Part shown: positions 8,766 through 16,558 of the stretch, piece by piece
How the letters are laid out: each line of letters begins with the position of its first letter
Numbering within the stretch: position 1 is the first letter of the stretch
Origin: Lutimaribacter degradans
Lineage (GTDB): Bacteria > Pseudomonadota > Alphaproteobacteria > Rhodobacterales > Rhodobacteraceae
Reading direction: 5' to 3'
Length of the DNA stretch: 64,000 bases
Assembly (NCBI RefSeq): GCF_023703375.1
Contig: NZ_JAMQGO010000009.1
Location: forward strand, 62,001 to 126,000
Position numbers and translations under genes: made by a program
Notes under the pieces: model-generated
What the model was told of the DNA's origin: nothing
The model's input: only the letters and a program-made list of their open reading frames with translations
The model's database searches: none

Positions 8766-8788
8766 ACCGCTGAAAAAGGAAAGTACCA

Positions 8789-9739
8789 ATGGCAAAAGCC
8801 TTCGCATCCCAGGGCGACATGACCGAAAAGAACATCTCCTTCACCGAAGTCGGCGAGGGCCTGTGGGCCTTCACCGCCGAGGGCGACCCGAACTCGGGCG
8901 TCATCATCGGCGATGACAGCGTGATGATCATCGAGGCCCAAGCCACCCCGCGCCTGGCCAACAAGGTCATCGAAAAGGTGCGCGAAATCACCGACAAACC
9001 CATCAGCCACCTTGTGCTGACCCATTACCACGCCGTGCGCGTGCTGGGCGCCAGCGCCTATGGCGCCCCTCAAATCATCATGTCCGACGCCGCGCGCGCC
9101 ATGGTCGTGGAACGCGGCCAGGAAGATTGGGATAGCGAATTCCAACGCTTCCCGCGCCTATTCGAAGGCCACGAAAGCATTCCCGGCCTGACCTGGCCCA
9201 CCACCACCTTCAACGATTCCATGACCGTCTATCTCGGCAACCGCCGGGTGGACCTGATGCACCTGGGCCGGGCGCACACGGCGGGCGATATCGTGATCCA
9301 CGTGCCGGACCAGAACGTGATGTTCACCGGCGATATCGTCGAATACCACTCGGCCTGCTATTGCGGCGACGGGCATTTCGCAGACTGGGGCGATACGCTC
9401 GACGCGATCAAGTGGTTCGATGTCGATGCCATCGCACCGGGGCGTGGCGACGCGTTGGTGGGCCGCGAGATGGTCAATGCCGCGATCGAGAACACCCGCG
9501 ATTTCGTCGAAAGCACCTTCAAGCCGGTGGCCCGCGTCGCCGCGCGTGGTGGCAGCCTGAAAGAAGCATGGGATGCCTGCCGCGCCGAATGCGACCCCAA
9601 GTTCGCCGATTACGCGATCTACGAACATTGTCTGCCGTTCAACGTCGCCCGTGCCTATGACGAGGCGCGCGGGCTTGACACCCCCCGCATCTGGACGGCC
9701 GAGCGCGACCTGGAAATGTGGGACGCCCTCCAAGGCTGA
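8789..9739 (+). CDS. Beta-lactamase-fold protein with altered metal motif
   Basis: 316 residues with the MBL alpha-beta/beta-alpha sandwich: strand SGVIIGDDSVMIIEAQA, LVLTHYHAVRVLGASAYG, HLGRAHTAGDIVIHVP and MFTGDIVEY. The usual HxHxDH zinc motif reads H79-Y-H81-A-V83-R84, so the Asp and last His are missing, while later ligand positions (His163, Asp182) remain. It may bind one metal or act by another chemistry. It sits in the homogentisate operon behind fahA and probably hydrolyses an ester, lactone or thioester formed there; substrate unknown. ATG 8789 has AAAAGGAAAG upstream; ATG 8819 is an alternative start. Confidence 0.75.
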   Translation: MAKAFASQGDMTEKNISFTEVGEGLWAFTAEGDPNSGVIIGDDSVMIIEAQATPRLANKVIEKVREITDKPISHLVLTHYHAVRVLGASAYGAPQIIMSDAARAMVVERGQEDWDSEFQRFPRLFEGHESIPGLTWPTTTFNDSMTVYLGNRRVDLMHLGRAHTAGDIVIHVPDQNVMFTGDIVEYHSACYCGDGHFADWGDTLDAIKWFDVDAIAPGRGDALVGREMVNAAIENTRDFVESTFKPVARVAARGGSLKEAWDACRAECDPKFADYAIYEHCLPFNVARAYDEARGLDTPRIWTAERDLEMWDALQG

Positions 9740-9751
9740 CCGCCCAACATT

Positions 9752-9787
9752 CCCTGCGGGCCCCCTGACCACGACGGGCCCGCAGGG
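9752..9787 (+). terminator. Strong hairpin after the MBL-fold gene
   Basis: Perfect 12-bp stem CCCTGCGGGCCC / GGGCCCGCAGGG (9752-9763 and 9776-9787) with a 12-nt loop. No U-tract follows, so it may be a processing or stability element rather than a full terminator. Confidence 0.45.
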
Positions 9788-9816
9788 CAAGACCCGCCCG
9801 GATCAAGAGAAGACAC

Positions 9817-10017
9817 ATGCCTGACTACGGCCCCACACGCGGAGAGTTGAAATTCCGCCTCGGCTTTTCCGCGGCGGGGCTGATCCTGCTGGCGGCCGCG
9901 CTGGCCCTGCATGGCGTCAAGGGGCTCGCATGGCTTGAAATCGCGCTGATCGCGGGCGGATTTTTCGGCGGCAGCTTTTGTTGGTCCGCCCTGAAACTTT
10001 GGCGTGGCGAGGGCTGA
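9817..10017 (+). CDS. Small two-helix membrane protein
   Basis: 66 residues: a polar start MPDYGPTRGELKFRLG, a first hydrophobic helix (about 17-31), a short loop with HGVKG and a second helix (about 38-55), then basic KLWRGEG. Preceded by an AAGAGAAG-type binding site. Last plus-strand gene after the homogentisate operon, separated by a strong hairpin. No family recognised; I see no catalytic motif. Confidence 0.6.
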   Translation: MPDYGPTRGELKFRLGFSAAGLILLAAALALHGVKGLAWLEIALIAGGFFGGSFCWSALKLWRGEG

Positions 10018-10044
10018 CATGACGACCCACGCCCATATCACCCG

Positions 10045-10611
10045 TCACTGGCGGCGCCGCGCGCGCAGCGCCATGGCCAGGGCAACCAGGCCGGATGTGA
10101 CCAGGTCAACGGCCAGGAACAGGCCCAGCAGCGCCAACGCCGATTGCGGCAGACTGACGAAAATCAGCACCGCCAGCGCCACCGACACCACGCCCGACGC
10201 CATCATCCAGCCCCAGCCGCCACGCGGGCGCACATCCCACGCGATCAACATGCGCAAAGCGCCCATCAGCGCGAACAGCACGCCCACCGCGAATGTCAGC
10301 GACACGAGGCCCGCCAACGGGTTGGCCAGCAAGGCCACGGCCAGCACGACCAGCGCCAGGCCCAGCGCGCCACCCAGCAGCCGGTTGCCACCGTCGCGGC
10401 CCGTCATCACCACCCATAGCTGCCAGGCCCCTGCCGCCAGGAAGGTGGCGCCGGCAATCGCCTCGACCGTCAAGGACGCCAGGAACGGGTTCAGGAAAGC
10501 CAGTACCCCGCCCAGGATCAGCATCACGGCCAGCGCCATCATCCAGCGCCAATCGATCATCTCGGGCCAGTCCGGCAAGGTCTCGTCGGCATGTTCGGTC
10601 AGTTTCACCAT
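10045..10611 (-). CDS. HdeD-family (DUF308) membrane protein
   Basis: 188 residues with about six membrane helices arranged as repeated helix pairs, the DUF308/HdeD pattern: LAVMLILGGVLAFLNPF, LLGGALGLALVVLAVALLA, LTFAVGVLFALMGALRMLIAW and ASGVVSVALAVLIF. In enterobacteria HdeD is linked to acid resistance; in roseobacters these proteins are mostly uncharacterised. The ATG at 10611 has TTGGAG seven bases upstream; a TTG four codons earlier is less likely. Its 3' end faces the preceding small membrane gene, and it is divergent from the flavin monooxygenase. Confidence 0.8.
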   Translation of the reverse strand: MVKLTEHADETLPDWPEMIDWRWMMALAVMLILGGVLAFLNPFLASLTVEAIAGATFLAAGAWQLWVVMTGRDGGNRLLGGALGLALVVLAVALLANPLAGLVSLTFAVGVLFALMGALRMLIAWDVRPRGGWGWMMASGVVSVALAVLIFVSLPQSALALLGLFLAVDLVTSGLVALAMALRARRRQ

Positions 10612-10770
10612 TGCGTTCTCCAATCGGTTTTTCCGTTGCCAGACGCATCGGCCGCGCGTCCGGCCTTGTGGCGCACATAAGGCCCGGAACCGGACAATTC
10701 AAACACCGCCATCCCGCGACGGGGCCATGCCACGGCCCGCCCCGGCGCCGCGCTTCACCGGAGGAGAGTC

Positions 10771-12384
10771 ATGAACAAGATCTTCGAAATCCCCCTTTAC
10801 CCCTATACCCGCAGCCCCGACCAGGACGCCCAAACCCCGGCCCGCCGCAAGGTCGTGATCGTGGGCGCGGGCCCCGTGGGCCTGGCCGCCGCCATCGACC
10901 TGGCCCGGCAGGGGGTCGAGGCCATCGTGCTCGATGACAATGACAAGGTCAGCTTTGGCAGCCGCGCGATCTGTTTCGCCAAGCGCACGCTGGAAATCAC
11001 CGACCGGCTGGGCTGCGGGCAAGAGATGGTCGACAAGGGCGTGATCTGGAACCTGGGCAAGGTCTTTTTCGGCGACCGCAAGGTGTATGAGTTCAACCTG
11101 CTGCCCGAAGAGGGCCACCAACGCCCGGCCTTCATCAACCTGCAACAGTATTATTTCGAGGAATACCTGGTCAAACGCGCCCGTGAGGTCGAGGCCGAGG
11201 GCGCCCCGATCGAGCTGCGCGGCCAGAACAAGGTTCTGCAAGTCACCGACCGCGGTGACCATACCGAGCTGCTGATCGATACCCCCGAAGGGCAATACAC
11301 GCTCGAAGCCGACTGGCTGATCGCCTGCGACGGCGCGGGCAGCCCGATCCGGTCCATGATGGGGCTCGATTTCGTGGGCCGCGTGTTCGAAGACAACTTC
11401 CTGATCGCCGACGTGGTGATGGATGCCGATTTCCCCACCGAACGCTGGTTCTGGTTCGACCCGCCTTTCAACAAGGGCCAGTCGGCGCTTTTGCACAAGC
11501 AGCCCGATGGCGTCTGGCGGATCGACCTGCAACTGGGCTGGGATATCGACAAGGAAGAAGAGAAAAAGCCGGAAAACATCGTCCCCCGCCTCAAGGCGAT
11601 GCTGGGCGAGGATGTCCAGTTCGACTTGGAATGGGTCAGCATCTACACCTTCCAATGCCGCCGGATGGAGAAATTCCGCCATGGCCGCGTGATCTTTGCC
11701 GGCGACAGCGCCCACCAGGTCAGCCCCTTTGGCGCGCGCGGGGCCAATTCGGGCCTGCAAGACAGCGACAACCTCGTGTGGAAACTGAAGATGGTGATCG
11801 ACGGCACCGCCCCCGATACGCTGCTGGACAGCTACGATACCGAGCGTATTCACGGCGCCGACGAGAACATCCTGAATTCCTCGCGCTCGACCGATTTCAT
11901 CACGCCGAAATCGGAAACCAGCCGCATTTTCCGCGACGCGGTGCTGGACCTGTCCGAGAAATACGAGTTCGCCCGCCCGCTGGTGAACTCGGGGCGCCTG
12001 TCGATGCCCTGCGCCTATGACGGCTCGCCGCTCAACACGCCCGACGCGTTGCCCGATGGCCCCGCGCGCACCCGCCCCGGCGCGCCCTGCCCCGACGCAC
12101 CGCTGGGCAACCGGTTCCTGCTGGATGATCTGGGCGACCGCTTCACCCTGCTGACCCTCGACGCCGAGGCGCCCGACACATTCGAGGAAAGCGGCATAGC
12201 CGTCACACGGCGGGCGCTGTCGGTCGCCGACGACCCCACCGGCGCGCTGACCGCACGCTACCTGGGCGGCGCGCCTGCGGCGGTCTACCTCATCCGCCCC
12301 GATCAGCACGTGGCCGCCCGTTGGCCCGCCTTCGACGAAACCGCCGTCCGCGCCGCCATCCGCCGCGCCACCGGACAGGAGTGA
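10771..12384 (+). CDS. FAD-dependent aromatic monooxygenase (MhpA/MhaA-like)
   Basis: 537-residue class A flavoprotein hydroxylase. The ADP-binding motif VIVGAGPVGLAAAIDLARQG starts near residue 29; LIACDGAGSPIRSMMG is the DG motif and VIFAGDSAHQVSPFGARGA the GD motif that closes the FAD site. The size fits MhpA/3-hydroxyphenylacetate 6-hydroxylase relatives, and next to an hmg operon the natural reaction would be making homogentisate from a hydroxyphenylacetate. GGAGGAGAG precedes the ATG. A 66-residue partner gene follows after 5 bp. The substrate is inferred; 3-hydroxybenzoate or resorcinol-type substrates are alternatives. Confidence 0.82.
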   Translation: MNKIFEIPLYPYTRSPDQDAQTPARRKVVIVGAGPVGLAAAIDLARQGVEAIVLDDNDKVSFGSRAICFAKRTLEITDRLGCGQEMVDKGVIWNLGKVFFGDRKVYEFNLLPEEGHQRPAFINLQQYYFEEYLVKRAREVEAEGAPIELRGQNKVLQVTDRGDHTELLIDTPEGQYTLEADWLIACDGAGSPIRSMMGLDFVGRVFEDNFLIADVVMDADFPTERWFWFDPPFNKGQSALLHKQPDGVWRIDLQLGWDIDKEEEKKPENIVPRLKAMLGEDVQFDLEWVSIYTFQCRRMEKFRHGRVIFAGDSAHQVSPFGARGANSGLQDSDNLVWKLKMVIDGTAPDTLLDSYDTERIHGADENILNSSRSTDFITPKSETSRIFRDAVLDLSEKYEFARPLVNSGRLSMPCAYDGSPLNTPDALPDGPARTRPGAPCPDAPLGNRFLLDDLGDRFTLLTLDAEAPDTFEESGIAVTRRALSVADDPTGALTARYLGGAPAAVYLIRPDQHVAARWPAFDETAVRAAIRRATGQE

Positions 12385-12389
12385 ATGCC

Positions 12390-12590
12390 ATGGCCGACCT
12401 GATCCTGAAACCGAACCTGGACCGCGCCGATGATGTCTATGCCGACCTGCTCGCCGCGCATGAGGGTCTGAGCAAGGCCGAAAGCGACGCGTTGAACGCG
12501 CGGCTGATCCTCATCCTCGCCAATCACATCGGCGAGCGCACCGTGCTGCAACAGGCGCTTGACGCCGCCAGGGCCGCGGCACCCGAATAA
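12390..12590 (+). CDS. Small helical partner of the flavin monooxygenase (DUF2783-like)
   Basis: 66 residues starting MADLILKPNLDRADDVYADL, almost wholly helical and without cysteine or membrane segments, ending LQQALDAARAAAPE. It begins 5 bp after the monooxygenase stop. Small proteins of this kind regularly follow such flavoproteins in roseobacters, and the Pseudomonas 3-hydroxyphenylacetate 6-hydroxylase is reported to need a small coupling protein (MhaB). A coupling role is therefore a reasonable inference, not shown by a motif. Confidence 0.65.
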   Translation: MADLILKPNLDRADDVYADLLAAHEGLSKAESDALNARLILILANHIGERTVLQQALDAARAAAPE

Positions 12591-12594
12591 GCGT

Positions 12595-12609
12595 GGGGGC
12601 CTCGCCCCC
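12595..12609. repeat. GC-rich hairpin repeat (second copy)
   Basis: GGGGGC-CTC-GCCCCC directly after the small partner gene; matches the element at 3642-3658 apart from loop and end bases. Could mark the end of the monooxygenase operon. Confidence 0.4.
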
Positions 12610-12731
12610 GACCTTCCCGGCACCACGAAACGGGCCCCTGGCCACGGCCAGGCCCGCCGGGCGGGCGGGCCGCCTTGCCATTGCCCAACGTATCGGCAAA
12701 TCCTGTTGCCTGGCGCCGCTGCTTGATTTAC

Positions 12732-12743
12732 TTATCATGTTAA
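12732..12743 (+). promoter_or_regulatory. HpaR-like operator upstream of decarboxylase-hpaI
   Basis: TTATCATGTTAA, 20 bp before the decarboxylase ATG, differs at one base from the perfect palindrome TTAACATGTTAA (34112-34123) between hpaR and hpaF. It lies in an AT-rich patch starting TTGATTTACTTATC. The match suggests common control of hpaI and the distant hpa operon. Confidence 0.5.
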
Positions 12744-12762
12744 TTACCACGGGAGGCACGGG

Positions 12763-14181
12763 ATGCGCTGGAGCGATTTTCCGAAATGGGGCCATTGGCT
12801 GGCCGATTGGGCGGCGCGCTATCACGAAGGTCTGCGTGACCGGCCGGTGCGCGCGCAGGTGAAACCCGGCCAGACCTTGGCCGCCCTGCCCGATACGCCA
12901 CCAGACGCCCCCCAGCCGATCGACGACGTGATCGCCGATTTCGAGCGTATCGTGATGCCCGGTATCACTCATTGGCAGCACCCACGGTTCTTTGCCTATT
13001 TCCCCTCCAACGCCTCGCCCGCCGCCGTGCTGGCCGACCAGCTTGTGACGGTGATGGCACCGCAATGCATGTTGTGGCAGACCTCTCCCTCGGCCACCGA
13101 GATGGAAACCCGGATGATGGACTGGCTGCGCCAGGCCATCGGCTTGCCCGACGACTTCGCCGGTGTCATCCAAGACAGCGCCTCGTCGGCCACGCTGGCC
13201 GCCGTTCTGACCATGCGCGAACGCGCGCTGGGGTGGGATGGCAACGCGAACGGGCTGGCCGGACAAAAACCCGTGCGCATCTATTGCTCGGGCGAGGCCC
13301 ATACATCCATCGACCGCGCGATCTGGGTCGCCGGCATCGGCCAGGCCAACCTTGTGCGCATCCCGCTGGCCCCCGGCCCGATGCGCGGCATGGATGCGGA
13401 CGCGCTGGATGCCGCGATCCGGGCCGACCTCGCGGCAGGTTACCTGCCCGCCGGGGTCATCGGCTGCACCGGCGCCACCGGAATGGGTGCCTGCGACGAC
13501 ATCGCCGCCATCTGCCGGGTCGCTCGGGCGCATGGCCTTTTTACCCATGTCGATGCCGCCTGGGCCGGCAGCGCCATGATCTGCCCGGAATACCGCGACC
13601 TTTGGCAGGGCATCGAAATGGCCGATAGCGTCGTTTTCAACCCGCATAAATGGCTGGGCACGCAGTTCGACCTGTCGGCGCATTTCATTCGCTCCCCCGA
13701 GGATCTGACGCGCACGCTGGCGATCCAGCCGGAATACCTGAAAACCCACGGCGCCGACGGTATCATCAACTATTCCGAATGGTCCGTGCCGTTGGGGCGC
13801 CGGTTCCGGGCGCTGAAACTGTGGTTCCTGATCCGCGCCTACGGGCTTGACGGGCTGCGCCAGATGATCCGCAACCACGTCACCTGGGCGCAAGATCTGG
13901 CCCAACGTCTGCGCCAGGTACCTGATTTTGAAATCGTGACCGAGCCGGTCCTGTCATTGTTCACCTTTCGGTTCGCGCCGCCGGGCCACGCGCCCGAGCA
14001 GGCCACGCTCGACCTGCTGACGCGCATCAATGACGATGGCCGCATTTACCTGACCCAAACCCGCGTCGATGGCACCTTTGTCATCCGCTTCCAGGCCGGG
14101 CAGTTCGACTGCACCGCCGAAGATATCGACACCGCCTATTCGGTCATCACAGAGATCGCCGACCAGATCAGGAAAGGATAA
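12763..14181 (+). CDS. PLP-dependent aromatic L-amino acid decarboxylase
   Basis: 472-residue group II decarboxylase. The PLP lysine is in NPHKWLGTQFD; other hallmarks are THWQHPRFFAYFPSN near the substrate site, YCSGEAHTSIDRA, and HVDAAWAGSAMICPEYR with the cofactor Asp. Length and motifs fit tyrosine/DOPA/tryptophan decarboxylases; the exact amino acid cannot be read off. The gene is 3 bp upstream of hpaI and behind an HpaR-like site, so products such as tyramine or dopamine feeding homoprotocatechuate are a sensible guess; tryptamine feeding indoleacetate is another. GGGAGGCACGGG gives the ribosome site. Confidence 0.87.
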   Translation: MRWSDFPKWGHWLADWAARYHEGLRDRPVRAQVKPGQTLAALPDTPPDAPQPIDDVIADFERIVMPGITHWQHPRFFAYFPSNASPAAVLADQLVTVMAPQCMLWQTSPSATEMETRMMDWLRQAIGLPDDFAGVIQDSASSATLAAVLTMRERALGWDGNANGLAGQKPVRIYCSGEAHTSIDRAIWVAGIGQANLVRIPLAPGPMRGMDADALDAAIRADLAAGYLPAGVIGCTGATGMGACDDIAAICRVARAHGLFTHVDAAWAGSAMICPEYRDLWQGIEMADSVVFNPHKWLGTQFDLSAHFIRSPEDLTRTLAIQPEYLKTHGADGIINYSEWSVPLGRRFRALKLWFLIRAYGLDGLRQMIRNHVTWAQDLAQRLRQVPDFEIVTEPVLSLFTFRFAPPGHAPEQATLDLLTRINDDGRIYLTQTRVDGTFVIRFQAGQFDCTAEDIDTAYSVITEIADQIRKG

Positions 14182-14184
14182 GCC

Positions 14185-14958
14185 ATGCCCGCACCCACCA
14201 ACGTTTTCAAACAGCGCCTGGCCCGTGGCGAACGCGTGATCGGTTGCTGGGCCGGCTTTGCCGACCCTTATGCAACCGAGGTGCTGGGCACCGCCGGGTT
14301 CGACTGGCTGGTGATCGACGGTGAACACGCGCCCAATGACCTGAAATCCATCATGGGCCAGTTGATGGTGCTGAAAGGGTCAGACAGCGCGCCCGTCGTC
14401 CGCCTGCCGATGGGCGAAGCATGGGCGATCAAGCAGGTGCTGGATGCCGGCGCGCAAACGCTGCTGATCCCGCTGGTGGAAAGCGCTGAACAGGCGCGCG
14501 AGCTGGTGCGCGCCATGCGTTACCCGCCCGCCGGTATCCGGGGCGCGGGCGCCGCGCTGGCCCGCGCATCGCGGTTTTCAGGCATCCCCGATTACGTCGC
14601 CACCGCCGATGCCCAGATGTGCCTGCTGGTGCAGGTCGAAACCCGCGCCGGGCTCGACGCCCTGGACGAGATATTGTCCGTCGACGGTGTCGATGGCGTG
14701 TTCATCGGCCCGGCCGACCTGGCCGCCGACATGGGGTTCCCCGGCAATTCCGCCGACCCGCAAGTGGCCGATGCGATCCGCGACGCGCTGGGGCGTATCG
14801 CGGCCAGCGACAAGGCGGCGGGTATCCTGGCGGTGGATGACGCCACCGCGCAGCAATATGCCGATTGGGGGGCGCAGTTCCTGGCCGTGGGCATCGACGT
14901 CGTGATGCTGGCGCAGGCCGCGCGGCAGACGGTCAAGCTCTGGGCCGGTCGCGGGTAA
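14185..14958 (+). CDS. hpaI: 4-hydroxy-2-oxoheptanedioate aldolase (HpaI/HpcH family)
   Basis: 257-residue class II aldolase with a TIM barrel. Catalytic and metal regions are visible: DWLVIDGEHAPND (base His), VRLPMGEAW (Arg region), LVQVETRAGLD (metal Glu) and VFIGPADLAADMG (metal Asp). In the homoprotocatechuate path it splits 4-hydroxy-2-oxoheptane-1,7-dioate into pyruvate and succinate semialdehyde. All other hpa lower-pathway enzymes are at 34-39 kb, and an HpaR-like operator precedes this operon, which favours HpaI over the related rhamnonate or garL-type aldolases. Confidence 0.82.
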   Translation: MPAPTNVFKQRLARGERVIGCWAGFADPYATEVLGTAGFDWLVIDGEHAPNDLKSIMGQLMVLKGSDSAPVVRLPMGEAWAIKQVLDAGAQTLLIPLVESAEQARELVRAMRYPPAGIRGAGAALARASRFSGIPDYVATADAQMCLLVQVETRAGLDALDEILSVDGVDGVFIGPADLAADMGFPGNSADPQVADAIRDALGRIAASDKAAGILAVDDATAQQYADWGAQFLAVGIDVVMLAQAARQTVKLWAGRG

Positions 14959-14980
14959 CGCATTGGCAACCTGTGTTAAC

Positions 14981-15010
14981 GGTTGGCAAAGCCGCGCAGC
15001 GTTGCCAACC
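14981..15010 (+). terminator. Hairpin after hpaI
   Basis: GGTTGGCAA (14981-14989) and TTGCCAACC (15002-15010) form a perfect 9-bp stem with a 12-nt loop; an A-run, not a T-run, follows 12 bases later. A further TTGGCAACC lies at 14963-14971. It may end the decarboxylase-hpaI transcript. Confidence 0.35.
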
Positions 15011-15081
15011 CGCCTGTGGCAAAAAAACACCGCACGGTTTGCCGCCCGAACCGCGCGGATCATGCATATTTTGGAAACCTG

Positions 15082-15095
15082 TAAATATACATAAC
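15082..15095 (+). promoter_or_regulatory. Putative GntR operator, copy 1
   Basis: TAAATATACATAAC, 37 bp before the gntR ATG in an AT-rich island. Twelve bases, AATATACATAAC, recur exactly at 16525-16536 in the amidotransferase/P450 divergent promoter region. The likely ligand is the GntR protein encoded at 15133. Confidence 0.5.
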
Positions 15096-15132
15096 GCTTT
15101 ACACCTAGCCGATTTCATCCCAGATTCATCCC

Positions 15133-15783
15133 ATGGCAAACCAGACCGATACCATCATTACCGCCATTTTCGACCGGATCGAGGCGGGCCGACTGAACCC
15201 CGGCGACCTGGTCGACGAGGCGCCGCTGATCGCCGAATACGGCGTGTCGCGCACCCCTGTGCGCGAGGCGCTGATCCAGTTGGAAACAGCGGGTTTGATC
15301 AAGCGGTTACCGCGCAAGGGGGCGGTGGTTTTCAAACCCACGCTTGAGGAATTCCTTGCCATCCTGGAGGTCCACGCCAAGCTGGAAGGGCAGGCCGCAG
15401 GGCTGGCGGCGCGGCGGCTTTCGCCCGCTTTCGCCAACAAGCTCGAACAGGTCACCAAGTCTTGCGAGAACCACGCCGCCATCCTGGGCGATGCCGAGCC
15501 CGACCGCTATTACCAGTTGAACCTGGCCTTTCACGCCCGCGTGGCCGAGGCCGCAGGCAACCCGTTCCTGCTGGATATGATCAAGACGAACGCGCGCAAG
15601 CTGATGGCCTATTACCGGGCGCGCTATCATTACAAGGGCGTGATCGCCGAAAGCGCGGCGGAGCATCGTGAAATCACGACCCTGATCCTTGATCGCGACG
15701 CTGCCGGGGCCGAGGCGGCGATGGCCCGCCACGTGCAGTTCGACCACGTCACCGCGATGGATTTGCTCGCCGCCCTCAGCTAG
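15133..15783 (+). CDS. GntR-family regulator (FadR/FCD type)
   Basis: 216 residues: an N-terminal winged helix (AEYGVSRTPVREALIQLETA, LIKRLPRKGAVVF) and an all-helical FCD effector domain with the metal-ligand pattern YQLNLAFHARVAEAAGNPFL, HREI and ARHVQFDHV. Such regulators sense small acids or amine-related metabolites and usually repress a neighbouring operon. Copies of one 12-base AT-rich sequence lie before this gene and in the amidotransferase-P450 promoter gap, so it probably controls that cassette and itself. It converges on the amidotransferase gene with a 4-bp 3' overlap. Mycobacterial secondary-amine P450 operons also carry a GntR gene, as far as I recall. Confidence 0.87.
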   Translation: MANQTDTIITAIFDRIEAGRLNPGDLVDEAPLIAEYGVSRTPVREALIQLETAGLIKRLPRKGAVVFKPTLEEFLAILEVHAKLEGQAAGLAARRLSPAFANKLEQVTKSCENHAAILGDAEPDRYYQLNLAFHARVAEAAGNPFLLDMIKTNARKLMAYYRARYHYKGVIAESAAEHREITTLILDRDAAGAEAAMARHVQFDHVTAMDLLAALS

Positions 15784-16490
15784 GCGCGGGCTTGCTCGAA
15801 AAAGCGGGCAATGGTTTCCGCAAAATCCTTTTTATCCGGCACGTTAGCCAAGGACTCCTTGCCTTCTTTCACCACGGCTGCGGGCAGGTCACCAGCCAAT
15901 TCGTCCAACAGGTCAGCCATGAAATCCGGGTCTATCTCGGGGTGGTATTGCGTGGTGTAGACATGCGCGCCAACCGCAAAGCCGCCCACCGGGCAGCCGG
16001 GCGTTTCGGACAGAATACGCACGCCGGCCGGCGGCTCCAAAACCTGCTCCTTGTGCGCCGCATAAAGCCCCAGCGTGTCAGGCGCCCCGTCCATCCACGG
16101 CGCACGATCGACCACCCGCGTTTCGATGCGCCCCATGACCCAGCCACCGGGGTTGTAGCCCACCGTGCCGCCCAGCGCCTTGGCAATCACCTGGTGCCCG
16201 AAACAGGCGCCAAACACCGGCACCCCCTGCCCCACCATCTGGCGGATCAACTCCTCCAACCGCGTGACCCAGGGGGCATCGTCATGAACCGAGGCAGGGC
16301 TGCCCGTGATCATCACGCCGTCGAAGGGCGCCAGGTCATCGGGAAACTCCCCCTTGGTCACGTCGAACGCCCCGACCTCCCAATCGGGACGCACAAGGTG
16401 GATCAGCTTGGCAAATTTCACATCATCCATGTCGCGCGCATGAGCGAAATCGCTGTCATCTGTGTTGGTCACAAGGGTTGCGAGGCGCAT
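15780..16490 (-). CDS. Class I glutamine amidotransferase-like hydrolase
   Basis: 236-residue stand-alone GATase1 domain. The nucleophile elbow GACFGHQ carries the catalytic Cys, and YTTQYHPEIDPDF provides the His-Glu pair. The N-terminal MITGSPASVHDDAPWV and GWVMGRIETRV fit the GMP-synthase-like branch. No synthetase partner domain is present. It diverges from a P450 followed by a glutamine-synthetase-like ligase, so hydrolysis of a gamma-glutamyl amide, as proposed for AtdA2 in aniline degradation, is a better guess than nucleotide synthesis. Confidence 0.85.
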   Translation of the reverse strand: MRLATLVTNTDDSDFAHARDMDDVKFAKLIHLVRPDWEVGAFDVTKGEFPDDLAPFDGVMITGSPASVHDDAPWVTRLEELIRQMVGQGVPVFGACFGHQVIAKALGGTVGYNPGGWVMGRIETRVVDRAPWMDGAPDTLGLYAAHKEQVLEPPAGVRILSETPGCPVGGFAVGAHVYTTQYHPEIDPDFMADLLDELAGDLPAAVVKEGKESLANVPDKKDFAETIARFFEQARA

Positions 16491-16522
16491 GAGGAATCCT
16501 CTTTACATATTTATACGCCCGC

Positions 16523-16536
16523 TTAATATACATAAC
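16523..16536 (+). promoter_or_regulatory. Putative GntR operator, copy 2
   Basis: TTAATATACATAAC, 23 bp before the P450 ATG and within the 68-bp divergent gap. Shares AATATACATAAC with 15084-15095. A second AT-rich half, TTACATATTTATA, lies at 16503-16515. Binding here could control both divergent genes. Confidence 0.5.
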
Positions 16537-16558
16537 AAGTTAAGAAAAGGGATTTTGC

